A DNA stretch of 64,000 nt from Rhodocyclaceae bacterium (GTDB lineage: Bacteria; Pseudomonadota; Gammaproteobacteria; Burkholderiales; Rhodocyclaceae), in NCBI GenBank assembly GCA_030681195.1, contig JAUXXJ010000045.1:248001-312000 (forward strand). Reading direction: 5' to 3'. The notes below the pieces were generated by a model. That model saw only the letters and a program-made list of their open reading frames with translations, ran no database searches and was not told the origin of the DNA. Numbering within the stretch: position 1 is the first letter of the stretch; each line of letters starts with the position of its first letter. This document shows, one piece after another, positions 54,385-63,375 of this stretch. The position numbers and the translations under genes are program-made.

Positions 54385-54497
54385 GCCGAGCAAAAAGCAT
54401 CAATCAATCACAACACGCCATAGCAACAAGTTTGCGCTAAACGGTTGTTTCTTTTATTATGGAGTCCTTCGCGTGGTTGTGCTTTATTGGACTTGCT

Positions 54498-54545
54498 GGA
54501 TTCATAATCCGGGGGTCGGTGGTTCAAGTCCACCCATCACCACCA
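54498..54545 (+). repeat. attR: copy of the tRNA 3' end
   Basis: Identical over 48 bases to 43167-43214. The tRNA 5' half is absent here, so this copy is not a working gene. Confidence 0.95.
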
Positions 54546-54601
54546 TTTTCCTCCACCTTTTTTCGTTGTCTGTGCGAAGCAGATGGCGTACGTTAGGTGG
54601 C

Positions 54602-54949
54602 ATGGCAGACCCGATCACCGCCGCTATCGTCAGTTCCATCATTGGTTCGGTTATCGAGGGCGCACTTGCCCCGACCCCGCCGGAACCCGTCATGGGCATT
54701 GTCCGCATGCTGCCTGAAGAGGCGCGCATCGGAAACATGTTGCCGCCCGCGCAATGGCAGGTACAGATCGACGGCAAGACCTATCCCTTGTCACATGGTG
54801 CGCAGATTCGTAACGAATTGAACATGATGATTCTGCCCACGATGGTGGAACAGCCGGCCAAGGTGCGCTATCTGCTGGATTACAGCGGTGCCGTCTATCG
54901 CATCTGGATTCTTTCGAGTGCCGAAGCGCGCTTGTCGGAACAGCGTTGA
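54602..54949 (+). CDS. Hypothetical protein before phoH
   Basis: A 115-residue protein with a Gly/Ile/Val-rich N-terminus (ITAAIVSSIIGSVIEGAL) that may be a membrane or export segment, then a small beta-rich domain ending in YSGAVYRIWILSSAEA. I do not recognise a family. It is the first host gene after the element and overlaps phoH by 4 bases. Confidence 0.65.
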   Translation: MADPITAAIVSSIIGSVIEGALAPTPPEPVMGIVRMLPEEARIGNMLPPAQWQVQIDGKTYPLSHGAQIRNELNMMILPTMVEQPAKVRYLLDYSGAVYRIWILSSAEARLSEQR

Positions 54950-55893
54950 AGCCAAAAAGCCTGACGGTCTCCTTCACCCCGCTCGACAATATCCAGCTGG
55001 CCAATTTGTGCGGTCCGCTGGACGAAAACCTGCGCCAGATCGAAGCCGCTTACGATGTAACGATTGCGCGGCGCGGCGATACCTGTCGCATCGAAGGTGC
55101 ACTCGCCCAGTCGCGCCTGGCGGCCAAGGCGCTGGAACATTTCTACGCCATGGCGCAAGCCGTGCTGTCGGTGGACGAAATCCAGCTCGGCCTGATCGAG
55201 CTGCGTAATCGCGGTGACGTGGTGCAGCCGCCTGCCGGCCTGCTCACCAAGAAAACCGATCTGCACGGCCGCACACCGCATCAGGTGGACTACCTGAAGA
55301 TGATTCAGGAACACGACATCACCTTCGGCATCGGCCCGGCCGGCACTGGCAAGACCTATCTGGCCGTCGCCTCGGCCGTCGATGCCTTCGAGCGCGATCA
55401 GGTGCAGCGCATCGTGCTGACGCGCCCGGCCGTCGAAGCCGGCGAACGGCTCGGCTTCCTGCCCGGCGATCTGGCGCAGAAGGTCGACCCGTATCTGCGT
55501 CCCCTCTACGACGCGCTTTACGACCTGATGGGCTTCGACAAGGTCGCGCGCATGTTCGAAAAGCAGAGCATCGAAATTGCACCGCTCGCCTACATGCGCG
55601 GGCGCACGCTCAGCCACGCCTTCATCATTCTCGACGAGGCGCAGAACACCACGCCCGAGCAGATGAAGATGTTCCTCACGCGCATCGGCATCGGCGCCAA
55701 GGCGGTGATCACCGGCGACGTCACGCAGGTGGATTTGCCCAAAGGACAGAAGTCGGGCCTGGTCGAAGCACGGCAGATTCTGGCCAACGTGCGCGGACTG
55801 GCCTTTACCGATTTTGATGCGTCCGATGTGGTGCGCCATCCACTGGTCGCGCGCATCGTCGCTGCTTATGAAAGCCATACCCAAAAAACCTGA
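54946..55893 (+). CDS. phoH: PhoH-family ATPase (YbeZ)
   Basis: A 315-residue predicted RNA-linked ATPase. Walker A is GPAGTGKT (near residue 127) and Walker [10 protein letters not shown] (near 227), with [12 protein letters not shown] (near 261). TTG start overlaps the previous stop. It partners with YbeY, the next gene, in ribosome quality control and RNA processing. The ybeZ-ybeY-ybeX-lnt order is conserved in proteobacteria. Confidence 0.95.
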   Translation: MKPKSLTVSFTPLDNIQLANLCGPLDENLRQIEAAYDVTIARRGDTCRIEGALAQSRLAAKALEHFYAMAQAVLSVDEIQLGLIELRNRGDVVQPPAGLLTKKTDLHGRTPHQVDYLKMIQEHDITFGIGPAGTGKTYLAVASAVDAFERDQVQRIVLTRPAVEAGERLGFLPGDLAQKVDPYLRPLYDALYDLMGFDKVARMFEKQSIEIAPLAYMRGRTLSHAFIILDEAQNTTPEQMKMFLTRIGIGAKAVITGDVTQVDLPKGQKSGLVEARQILANVRGLAFTDFDASDVVRHPLVARIVAAYESHTQKT

Positions 55894-56317
55894 ACTTGCG
55901 CTGGCTGTGCAATATGCCTGTGCGGATGCAGGGCTACCTGACCGCGCGCAGGTGCGGCGCTGGGCGCTGGCGGCGCTGGAAACCGATGTGCAGGTCACCA
56001 TCCGCTTCGTCGCTGCCCGCGAGGGCCGCAAGCTCAATCATGATTTCCGTGGCAAGGATGTCGCGACCAATGTGTTGAGCTTCGTCTATGAGACTGATCC
56101 GGTGATGGGCGATCTTGTCGTCTGCCTGCCGGTGGTCAAGCGCGAGGCCAAGGAACAAAAGAAGCCTTTCCGCGCCCATCTGGCCCACATGATCGTGCAT
56201 GGTATGCTTCATCTGCAAGGCTATGACCACGAAACTGGGCCGGACGAAGCGGAGATCATGGAGCAACGCGAGCGCGAGATGCTGGCCCGCTTCCGCATCG
56301 CCGACCCGTATCTGTAA
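55868..56317 (+). CDS. ybeY: Endoribonuclease YbeY
   Basis: A 149-residue metalloenzyme for 16S rRNA maturation and 70S quality control. The zinc motif [15 protein letters not shown] (HxxxHxxxxxH) is near residue 114. The ATG at 55868 overlaps phoH by 26 bases. Confidence 0.96.
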   Translation: MKAIPKKPELALAVQYACADAGLPDRAQVRRWALAALETDVQVTIRFVAAREGRKLNHDFRGKDVATNVLSFVYETDPVMGDLVVCLPVVKREAKEQKKPFRAHLAHMIVHGMLHLQGYDHETGPDEAEIMEQREREMLARFRIADPYL

Positions 56318-56319
56318 AT

Positions 56320-57162
56320 ATGGACCCATCCCAAAATCGACCGTCGTTTTTCGAAAAGCTCTCCTCATTGCTGCTCGGCGCACCCGAGGATAGAGAGCAA
56401 CTGTTCCAGCTCCTGCGCGGCGCCTATGACCGCAACCTGATGGATGCCGATGCGCTGGCGATGATCGAAGGCGCGCTGTCCGTTTCGGAAATGCAGGTGC
56501 GTGACATCATGGTGCCGCGCTCGCAAATGGACATCATCGACGTCAACGAGCCGCTCGAAAAGGCGCTGCAGTTCATGCTCGATACTTCGCACTCACGCTT
56601 TCCCGCCATGGGCGAGGACAAGGAGGATGTGCTCGGCATCCTGATGGCGAAAGATCTTCTGCGCTACTTTGCCGGCAAGCCTTTCGACCTGCGCACCAGC
56701 CTGCGGCCGGCGGTGTTCATTCCGGAAACCAAGCGCTTGAATGTGCTGCTGCGCGAATTTCGCGCCTCGCACAATCACATGGCCATTGTTATCGACGAAT
56801 ACGGCAGCATCGCCGGCCTCGTCACCATCGAGGATGTGCTCGAACAGATCGTCGGCGACATCGAGGACGAATACGATTTCGACGAAGCAGCAGGCAACAT
56901 CGTGCTCGACAACACCGGCCGCTACCGCGTCAAGGCAACCACCAAGATTGCCGACTTCAACAGCGCTTTTGGCACCAACTTTGCCTCCGATGAAGTCGAT
57001 ACTGTCGGTGGCCTGGTGATCCACCAACTCGGCCGACTGCCCAAGCGCAAGGAACACATCTCCATCGCGGGCCTGCACCTGCAGGTGCTGCGCGCCGACA
57101 GCCGGCGCGTGCATACCGTGCTGGTCGATCCGCAGCGCGATCTGGCCCTCAACGCCGCATGA
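56320..57162 (+). CDS. corC: CorC/HlyC-family CBS-domain protein (YbeX)
   Basis: A 280-residue protein with two CBS domains (about residues 68-185) that bind nucleotides, followed by a CorC_HlyC transporter-associated domain (AGNIVLDNTGRYRVKA onward). It is linked to magnesium or cobalt efflux and, in recent work, ribosome metabolism. It starts 2 bases after ybeY and overlaps lnt by 4. Confidence 0.94.
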   Translation: MDPSQNRPSFFEKLSSLLLGAPEDREQLFQLLRGAYDRNLMDADALAMIEGALSVSEMQVRDIMVPRSQMDIIDVNEPLEKALQFMLDTSHSRFPAMGEDKEDVLGILMAKDLLRYFAGKPFDLRTSLRPAVFIPETKRLNVLLREFRASHNHMAIVIDEYGSIAGLVTIEDVLEQIVGDIEDEYDFDEAAGNIVLDNTGRYRVKATTKIADFNSAFGTNFASDEVDTVGGLVIHQLGRLPKRKEHISIAGLHLQVLRADSRRVHTVLVDPQRDLALNAA

Positions 57163-58613
57163 TCTTTCCGCCGTCTTTGCTGGCGGCGGGACTCGGTGCA
57201 GTCAGTGTGCTCGGCTTCGCGCCGTTCGAGTGGTTTCCCCTGCCGATCCTGACGCTGGCGCTCCTGTTCCGGCTGTGGCAACGCAGCGCTTCGCCACGCC
57301 CCGCAGCGTGGCTCGGCTTCTGTTTTGGCCTCGGTTTCTTCCTCGCCGGCGTCTCGTGGGTGTATGTCAGCCTGCATGACGTGGGCGGCATGGCGGCACC
57401 AATTGCCTTCACCGCCACGCTGTTGTTCTGCATCTACCTTGCGCTATTCCCCGCGCTCGCCGGTTTTGCCTTTCGCCGTCTTGCCAGCGCCGACTTTTTC
57501 AGGAATGTCTTGTTGCTGGCCGGCCTCTGGGCACTCACCGAATGGCTGCGCGGCTGGTTGTTGACCGGCTTTCCCTGGCTGGCCATCGGCTATTCGCAAA
57601 CCCCGCCCAGTCCGCTGGCGGGCTACGCTGCCGTGCTAGGGGTGTATGGCATCGGTTTTCTCGTGGCGCTGATTGCTGCCGTACTGTCGCTTCATCCACG
57701 GCAATGGCGCGGCTGGCTCGCCATCGTCGCGCTGCTGGCTGGCGGCTGGCTGCTACGCGGCATGGACTGGACGCAACCGACGGGGCAACCGCTGACGGTC
57801 AGCCTGCTGCAGGGCAATGTGGCGCAGAGCCTGAAGTGGGAGCCGGAACGTCTGCCGCTGTCGGTTGATACCTACACGCGTCTGGCGCGCGATAACCCGG
57901 CGGCACTGACGGTATTGCCGGAAACAGCGATCCCGCTGTTTTTCGACCAGATTCCGCGCGAGACCCTGCAGACGCTGGCACAACATGGCGATGTGCTGCT
58001 CGGCGCGGCGGCTCGCCACCGCGAGGGCGGCTACGTCAATGGCGCCATCGCCATCACCAAGGACGGCGTGGCGAGCTACGCCAAGCGCCACCTCGTGCCC
58101 TTTGGCGAATACGTGCCACCGGGCTTCTCGTGGTTCTTTGATCTGGTGCGCATCCCCATGTCGAACTTTTCGGCCGGCCCGGCCGTGCAAGCGCCCCTGC
58201 AAATCGCCGGGCAACGTATCGCGCCCAACATCTGTTACGAAGACCTGTTCGGCGAGGAAATTCTGGCGAGCCTGCCGACCGCCACGCTGCTGATCAATCT
58301 CTCGAACACCGCTTGGTTCGGCGACTCGCTGGCCCAGCCGCAGCACCTGCAGATCGCCCGGCTGCGCGCCATGGAAACCGGCCGCATGATGCTGCGCGCC
58401 ACGAATACCGGCATCACGGCGGCCATTGCGCCCGACGGCCGCGTGCTGGGCCAATTGCCACCGTTCACGGCAGGCGCCTTGCGCGTTGAGGCACAGGGCT
58501 ACAGCGGCGCGACGCCGTACATCCGCTGGGGCAATGCGCTGGCCCTGCTGCTGGCAATCTGCGCGGTTTTGCCGGCGCTCCTGAGCGCTTATCGACAACG
58601 CAAGAGCCGTTAA
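57159..58613 (+). CDS. lnt: Apolipoprotein N-acyltransferase
   Basis: Lnt adds the third acyl chain to lipoproteins at the inner membrane. The 484-residue protein has several membrane segments, then a nitrilase-like domain with the triad Glu in VLPETAIPLF (near 248), Lys in YAKRHLVPFGEY (near 309) and Cys in NICYEDLFG (near 360). A motif copy (57475-57499) encodes RRLASADFF between two membrane segments. Confidence 0.95.
   Translation: MIFPPSLLAAGLGAVSVLGFAPFEWFPLPILTLALLFRLWQRSASPRPAAWLGFCFGLGFFLAGVSWVYVSLHDVGGMAAPIAFTATLLFCIYLALFPALAGFAFRRLASADFFRNVLLLAGLWALTEWLRGWLLTGFPWLAIGYSQTPPSPLAGYAAVLGVYGIGFLVALIAAVLSLHPRQWRGWLAIVALLAGGWLLRGMDWTQPTGQPLTVSLLQGNVAQSLKWEPERLPLSVDTYTRLARDNPAALTVLPETAIPLFFDQIPRETLQTLAQHGDVLLGAAARHREGGYVNGAIAITKDGVASYAKRHLVPFGEYVPPGFSWFFDLVRIPMSNFSAGPAVQAPLQIAGQRIAPNICYEDLFGEEILASLPTATLLINLSNTAWFGDSLAQPQHLQIARLRAMETGRMMLRATNTGITAAIAPDGRVLGQLPPFTAGALRVEAQGYSGATPYIRWGNALALLLAICAVLPALLSAYRQRKSR
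57475..57499 (-). repeat. Dispersed 25-bp motif, copy in lnt
   Basis: GCCGTCTTGCC then AGCGCCGACTTTTT, identical to the copy in dat. Here it is read in another frame as RRLASADFF. Confidence 0.88.
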
Positions 58614-58643
58614 AATCAGGCTTTACCGAATTTGTCCGCTGCC

Positions 58644-59561
58644 ATGAAGCCAACGTTTCAAGAAATCATCCTGCGCCTCCAGGAATTCTGGAATCAACAA
58701 AACTGCGCGCTGCTGCAACCCTATGACATGGAAGTCGGCGCCGGCACTTCGCACACCGCGACCTTCCTGCGCGCCATCGGCCCGGAGCCGTGGAAGGCCG
58801 CCTACGTGCAGCCCTCACGCCGCCCCAAGGACGGTCGCTACGGCGAAAACCCCAACCGCATGCAGCACTACTACCAGTATCAGGTAGTGCTCAAGCCCGC
58901 GCCGGAAAACATCCTCGAACTCTATCTCGGCTCGCTCGAAGCGCTCGGTTTCGACCTGAAGCAGAACGACGTGCGCTTCGTCGAGGACGACTGGGAAAAT
59001 CCCACGCTCGGCGCCTGGGGCCTCGGCTGGGAAGTCTGGCTCAACGGCATGGAAGTCACGCAGTTCACCTACTTCCAGCAGGTCGGCGGCATCGACTGCA
59101 AGCCGATCACTGGCGAAATCACCTACGGCCTGGAACGGCTGGCGATGTATCTGCAAGGCGTCGAAAACGTCTTCGATCTGCAATATGCGCCGGGCCTCAA
59201 GTACGGCGATGTTTTCCACCAGAACGAGGTGGAGCAGAGCACCTACAACTTCGAGCACAGCAATGTCGACTTCCTGCTCACCGCCTTTGGCGCCCACGAA
59301 GGCAACGCCAAGCATCTGATGGAACAGCAACTCTCCCTGCCGGCGTATGAACAAGTCCTGAAGGCAGCCCACACCTTCAACCTGCTCGACGCGCGTGGCG
59401 CGATTTCCGTCACCGAACGCGCTGCGTATATCGGTCGGATTCGCAATCTCGCGCGCAGCGTGGCACAAGCCTATCTTGATAGCCGCGCAAGACTTGGCTT
59501 CCCGATGGCGCCCAAGGCGTGGGCCGATGAAGTGCTGGCCAAGCTGGAGAAAGCAGCATGA
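58644..59561 (+). CDS. glyQ: Glycyl-tRNA synthetase alpha subunit
   Basis: The catalytic alpha subunit of the alpha2beta2 glycyl-tRNA synthetase (305 residues). [20 protein letters not shown] near residue 29 and [20 protein letters not shown] near 64 are class II signatures of GlyQ. It overlaps glyS by 4 bases. MEVGAGT resembles the dispersed motif by chance, since it is a family-conserved stretch. Confidence 0.98.
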   Translation: MKPTFQEIILRLQEFWNQQNCALLQPYDMEVGAGTSHTATFLRAIGPEPWKAAYVQPSRRPKDGRYGENPNRMQHYYQYQVVLKPAPENILELYLGSLEALGFDLKQNDVRFVEDDWENPTLGAWGLGWEVWLNGMEVTQFTYFQQVGGIDCKPITGEITYGLERLAMYLQGVENVFDLQYAPGLKYGDVFHQNEVEQSTYNFEHSNVDFLLTAFGAHEGNAKHLMEQQLSLPAYEQVLKAAHTFNLLDARGAISVTERAAYIGRIRNLARSVAQAYLDSRARLGFPMAPKAWADEVLAKLEKAA

Positions 59562-61642
59562 AGAACCTGCTTGTAGAACTGTTCGTCGAGGAACTGCCGC
59601 CCAAGGCGCTGAAGAAACTCGGCGAATCTTTTGCCGCCACGCTGGTAGCCAAACTCAAATCCAGCGGACTGGTTGGCGATGACGCTACCGCGACCCCCTA
59701 CGCCTCGCCGCGCCGTTTGGCCGTGCATGTGACGAACGTCGCCGCGAAAGCGGCCGACAAGCCGATGCAGCAGAAGCTGATGCCGGTGGCCGTGGCGCTC
59801 GACGCCAGCGGCAACGCCACGCCCGCACTGCTGAAGAAACTCGCTGCCCTCGGTGCCGACGCATCGGTAGTGCCGACGCTCAAGCGCGCCATGGATGGCA
59901 AGGCCGAAGCCCTGTTCCTCGACAGCATTGTGCCCGGTGCAACGCTCGCCGAAGGTCTGCAAGCCGCGCTGGAAGCCGCACTTGCCGCACTGCCCATCCC
60001 CAAGGTGATGGGCTATCAACTGGCGGATGGCTGGACAACGGTGAACTTCGTGCGCCCTGCGCACAAACTTGTCGCGCTGCATGGCGCCGATGTGGTGCCG
60101 ATCGGCGTACTCGGCCTCACCGCCGGTCGCGAGACGCAGGGCCACCGCTTCGAAGCGAAGAATCTGGTCGTCTCGATCAAGGATGCCGACAGCTACGCGC
60201 AGCAGATGGAAAACGAAGGGGCGGTGATCGCCAGCTTTGCCGCTCGCCGCGCCGAGATCGAGAAGCAGTTGAAGGCTGCAGCCGCCAAGGAAGGTTTGCA
60301 GCCCATCGACGACGATGCGCTGCTCGACGAAGTGTCGGCGCTGGTGGAGCGGCCCAATGTACTGACCTGCCAGTTCGAGCAAGAGTTTCTGGATGTGCCG
60401 CAGGAATGCCTGATCCTGACGATGAAGGCCAACCAGAAATACTTCCCGCTGCTCGATGCCGCCGGCAAGCTGACCCACAAGTTCCTCATCGTCAGCAACA
60501 TCAGTCCGGCCGATCCTTCCGCCGTGATTGGCGGCAACGAGCGTGTGGTCCGTCCGCGTCTGGCCGATGCCAAGTTCTTCTTCGATCAGGACCGCAAGAA
60601 ATCGCTGGCTGACCGCATTCCGGGTCTGGCGAAGGTCGTTTATCACAACAAGCTCGGCACGCAGGGTGAGCGCGCTCAGCGCGTTGCAGCACTGGCCAGC
60701 GCCATTGCACACAAACTAGGCGGAGAAAAACTCGCCCAGCAGGCCGATCAGGCCGCGCTGCTGTCGAAGGCCGACCTGCTCACCGACATGGTCGGCGAGT
60801 TCCCCGAGCTGCAGGGCATCATGGGCCGCTATTACGCGCTGCACGATGGTCTTGCTGCGGATATCGCGGATGCCATCGAAGACCACTACAAGCCGCGCTT
60901 TGCCGGCGACGAGCTACCGAGAAATCCGGTCGGCCTGTGCGTCGCGCTAGCCGACAAGCTACAAACGCTGGTCGACATGTTCGGTATCGGCCAGTTGCCG
61001 ACCGGCGACAAAGACCCCTTCGCGCTGCGCCGCCATGCGCTCGGTGTGATCCGCATGCTGAGCGAACGCGACTTGTCGCTCGATCTTGCGTGGCTGTTCG
61101 ACGCCGCGCAAGTCAAGGATGCCACCGTCGCCGGACAACTCGCCGACTTCATCTACGAACGCCTCGCCGGCAGCCTGCGCGAGCAGGGTTACTCGGCGCT
61201 GGAAGTCGATGCCGTCGTCAGTCTGCGCCCGCAGCGCCTCGGCGACATTCCCAAGCGTCTCGCCGCCGTGCGCGCCTTTGCGGCGCTGCCCGAAGCAACC
61301 AGTCTCGCCGCTGCCAACAAGCGTGTCGGCAATATCCTCAAGAAGGTTGAGGGCGCTGTGGTTGCCAAGGTTGATGCGGCGCTGTTCAAGGAGGATGCCG
61401 AGCGCGCGCTGTTCGATGCGCTGAACGCCGTGAAGCCGCAGGCCGACGCAGCCTTCGAGCGCGGCGACTACTCCGCCTCGCTGCTGGCGCTGGCCGCGCT
61501 AAAAGCGCCGGTGGATGCGTTTTTCGACAAGGTGATGGTCAATGCCGAGGACGCCGCGCTGCGCAACAACCGGCTCGGTCTCCTCGCCACCCTGCACGAG
61601 GCGATGAACCGCGTCGCCGATCTCTCCAAGCTCTCGACCTGA
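59558..61642 (+). CDS. glyS: Glycyl-tRNA synthetase beta subunit
   Basis: The tRNA-binding beta subunit, 694 residues. [15 protein letters not shown] at the start and [20 protein letters not shown] split near 266 are typical. The C-terminal DALR-like anticodon domain ends with [17 protein letters not shown]. It is co-translated with glyQ. Confidence 0.97.
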   Translation: MKNLLVELFVEELPPKALKKLGESFAATLVAKLKSSGLVGDDATATPYASPRRLAVHVTNVAAKAADKPMQQKLMPVAVALDASGNATPALLKKLAALGADASVVPTLKRAMDGKAEALFLDSIVPGATLAEGLQAALEAALAALPIPKVMGYQLADGWTTVNFVRPAHKLVALHGADVVPIGVLGLTAGRETQGHRFEAKNLVVSIKDADSYAQQMENEGAVIASFAARRAEIEKQLKAAAAKEGLQPIDDDALLDEVSALVERPNVLTCQFEQEFLDVPQECLILTMKANQKYFPLLDAAGKLTHKFLIVSNISPADPSAVIGGNERVVRPRLADAKFFFDQDRKKSLADRIPGLAKVVYHNKLGTQGERAQRVAALASAIAHKLGGEKLAQQADQAALLSKADLLTDMVGEFPELQGIMGRYYALHDGLAADIADAIEDHYKPRFAGDELPRNPVGLCVALADKLQTLVDMFGIGQLPTGDKDPFALRRHALGVIRMLSERDLSLDLAWLFDAAQVKDATVAGQLADFIYERLAGSLREQGYSALEVDAVVSLRPQRLGDIPKRLAAVRAFAALPEATSLAAANKRVGNILKKVEGAVVAKVDAALFKEDAERALFDALNAVKPQADAAFERGDYSASLLALAALKAPVDAFFDKVMVNAEDAALRNNRLGLLATLHEAMNRVADLSKLST

Positions 61643-61644
61643 CC

Positions 61645-62190
61645 ATGGGCACCAAACTGATCATCCTCGACCGCGACGGCGTCATCAACAAGGACTCCGA
61701 TCTCTACATCAAGTCGCCGGAGGAGTGGGTGCCGCTGCCCGGCAGCCTGGAGGCCATCGCACGGCTCAACCAGTGGGGCTGGCGCGTGGTGGTGTGCACC
61801 AACCAGTCCGGCATCGGGCGCGGGCTGTTCGGCATGGACACGCTGAATGCCATCCACGAAAAAATGATCAAGGCGGCGGCGCATGCCGGCGGGAGCATCG
61901 ACGCGATTTTCTATTGCCCGCACACGAATGCCGATAAGTGCCATTGCCGCAAACCCAAGCCCGGCATGCTCGAAGAAATTGCCTCGCGCTACAACGTCCC
62001 ACTCGCCGGTGTGCCGGTGGTGGGCGACGCGCTGCGCGACCTGCAGGCCGCCCTGGCCGTGGGCGCGCGGCCGCTGCTGGTGCTCACCGGCAAGGGCCAG
62101 AAAACCCGCATTGACCCGGCCCTGCCGCCCGACATCCCGGTCTTTGCCGATTTGGCCGAGGCGGTCAAAAGTCTCACGACAGATAAATGA
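61645..62190 (+). CDS. gmhB: D-glycero-beta-D-manno-heptose 1,7-bisphosphate phosphatase
   Basis: A HAD phosphatase of 181 residues in ADP-heptose synthesis for LPS core. LDRDGVINKD (DxDGVIN, residues 7-16), CTNQSGIGRG (near 51), the zinc-binding CPHTNADKCHCRKPKP (near 91) and VVGDALRDLQA (near 126) are all present. It follows glyS by 2 bases and overlaps plsC by 4. Confidence 0.95.
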   Translation: MGTKLIILDRDGVINKDSDLYIKSPEEWVPLPGSLEAIARLNQWGWRVVVCTNQSGIGRGLFGMDTLNAIHEKMIKAAAHAGGSIDAIFYCPHTNADKCHCRKPKPGMLEEIASRYNVPLAGVPVVGDALRDLQAALAVGARPLLVLTGKGQKTRIDPALPPDIPVFADLAEAVKSLTTDK

Positions 62191-62951
62191 TCTTCCTGCG
62201 CTCGGCCCTGTTCATGCTGGCGATGGTCATTACCACGCCGCTGATCGTGCTGGCGCTGCTGTGCGTATTCTGGATGCCGTCCCGCCAACGCCGACTTTTC
62301 GTGATGCCCTGGGTCAGGCTGGTGATGGGGATGATCCGCCATGTGCTCGGCATCGACCATCGCATCGAAGGCAGCGAGAACATCCCGACCTCGCCCTGCG
62401 TGATTCTTTGCAAGCACCAATCGGCCTGGGAAACCTTCGCCTTGCAGGTGGTCTTTCCGCTCACCTCATTCGTCTACAAGCGTGAACTGCACTGGCTGCC
62501 TTTCTTCGGCTGGGGTATCAAGCTGATGCCCTTTGTCGGCATTGATCGCACCTCGGGCAAGGCCGCGCTCAAGCAGGTGGTTGAACGTGGCAAGTTGCGT
62601 CTCGACGAGGGCTACAGCGTGGTGATTTTCCCTGAAGGCACCCGCATGGCGCCCGGCGCGACGCGCGAATTCAAGATCGGTGGCGCCTGGCTGGCGGCGG
62701 CGGCGGGCGTGCCGGTGGTGCCGGTGGCGCTCGATTCCGGCGAATTCTGGCGCCGTAATGCCTTTCTCAAGCATCCCGGCACGGTCACCGTGAGCATCGG
62801 CCCGGCCATCACGACCACCGGCAAAAAGGCGGGCGAGATCAATGCACTGGCCGAACGCTGGATCGACACCGAGATGCGCCGCATCAGCCCGCATCGCTAC
62901 CCCAAGGAAGCCCATGAAACCGCGCACCCCGCAACTCACGCTGCGGCTTGA
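62187..62951 (+). CDS. plsC: 1-acyl-sn-glycerol-3-phosphate acyltransferase
   Basis: It acylates lysophosphatidic acid to phosphatidic acid at the inner membrane. The 254-residue protein has an N-terminal membrane helix, then KHQSAWETFAL (an HxxxxE form of the HxxxxD motif, near residue 72) and FPEGTRMAPG (near 148). A motif copy at 62276-62299 encodes MPSRQRRLFVM just after the first helix. Confidence 0.92.
   Translation: MIFLRSALFMLAMVITTPLIVLALLCVFWMPSRQRRLFVMPWVRLVMGMIRHVLGIDHRIEGSENIPTSPCVILCKHQSAWETFALQVVFPLTSFVYKRELHWLPFFGWGIKLMPFVGIDRTSGKAALKQVVERGKLRLDEGYSVVIFPEGTRMAPGATREFKIGGAWLAAAAGVPVVPVALDSGEFWRRNAFLKHPGTVTVSIGPAITTTGKKAGEINALAERWIDTEMRRISPHRYPKEAHETAHPATHAAA
62276..62299 (-). 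repeat. Dispersed 25-bp motif, copy in plsC
   Basis: GCCGTCCCGCC then AACGCCGACTTTT, one base from consensus. It is translated as PSRQRRLF at the basic face after the first membrane helix. Confidence 0.92.
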
Positions 62952-63375
62952 TGCCGCCACGTCGATACCGGATGCCGACTGGGGCGCCGGGACGACAATT
63001 GCCTACTTGGGCGGCCGGCTGACGCTAGTGCTCGACACGGCGTGTCGGGTGGCCATGCGCATCGGCGACGAGCTGCATGTACCGCTGCCGCCCGCCGCCA
63101 GCGCGCGCCAGATTTGCGATGCGGCCGAGAGTTGGCTGCGCGAGGAAGCGCTGCGCCTCTTTACGGAAAAGTCGGCGTTGGCAGGACGGCAAGCGGTCAC
63201 GGTCAAGCTGGTGTTTGGCAAGCGCAGCGACTGGGCGCGGCTGGAAGGCCAGCAGTTGCGCTGTCATTGGCGCCTGATCGAACAGCCGCTGGCAGTAATC
63301 AGCCAGGTGCTGACCCAGGCATTGGCCAGCCAGACACCTGCGCTGCAATCCGACGATCTGTTTGCGTTGGCCTGA
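62914..63375 (+). CDS. Hypothetical protein next to a YgjP-like peptidase
   Basis: A 153-residue protein that looks like a short or degenerate relative of its downstream neighbour: it has a beta-rich first part (LTLVLDTACRVAMRIGDELH split), a helix AAESWLREEALRLF, and a strand LVFGKRSDWARL where the neighbour has RWGSC, but it lacks the HExxH zinc motif. A motif copy encodes EKSALAGRQAV. It overlaps plsC by 38 bases. It may be a non-catalytic partner. Confidence 0.65.
   Translation: MKPRTPQLTLRLDAATSIPDADWGAGTTIAYLGGRLTLVLDTACRVAMRIGDELHVPLPPAASARQICDAAESWLREEALRLFTEKSALAGRQAVTVKLVFGKRSDWARLEGQQLRCHWRLIEQPLAVISQVLTQALASQTPALQSDDLFALA
63166..63190 (+). repeat. Dispersed 25-bp motif, copy before the YgjP-like gene
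   Basis: GAAAAGTCGGCG then TTGGCAGGACGGC, about three bases from consensus. It encodes EKSALAGR. Confidence 0.87.

Larger units (their letters stand above)
43167..54545 (+). mobile_element. Integrated element in a tRNA(CAT) gene, 11.3 kb
   Basis: It is bounded by 48-bp identical direct repeats (43167-43214 and 54498-54545) made of the 3' part of the tRNA. The integrase gene lies 350 bases inside the left end. Genes: integrase, unknown 218-residue protein, small DNA-binding protein, unknown 236-residue protein, family A DNA polymerase, winged-helix protein, type II restriction-modification with controller, metallophosphoesterase, tandem-unit protein, and a phage-like small protein. There are no virion or conjugation genes, so it is an integrative island or phage satellite-like element. 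Cargo genes at 49300-53450 are visibly poorer in GC than the host. Confidence 0.92.

Noticed and set aside
43167..54545. CRISPR array or retron in the element
   Set aside because: I found no regularly spaced repeats, no Cas protein and no reverse transcriptase motif.
54498..54545. Second tRNA gene
   Set aside because: Only the 3' 48 bases are present; D arm and 5' acceptor strand are missing.
58732..58756. Motif-like GAAGTCGGCGCCGGCACTTC in glyQ
   Set aside because: It encodes MEVGAGTSH, which is conserved in GlyQ proteins of bacteria that lack the motif.
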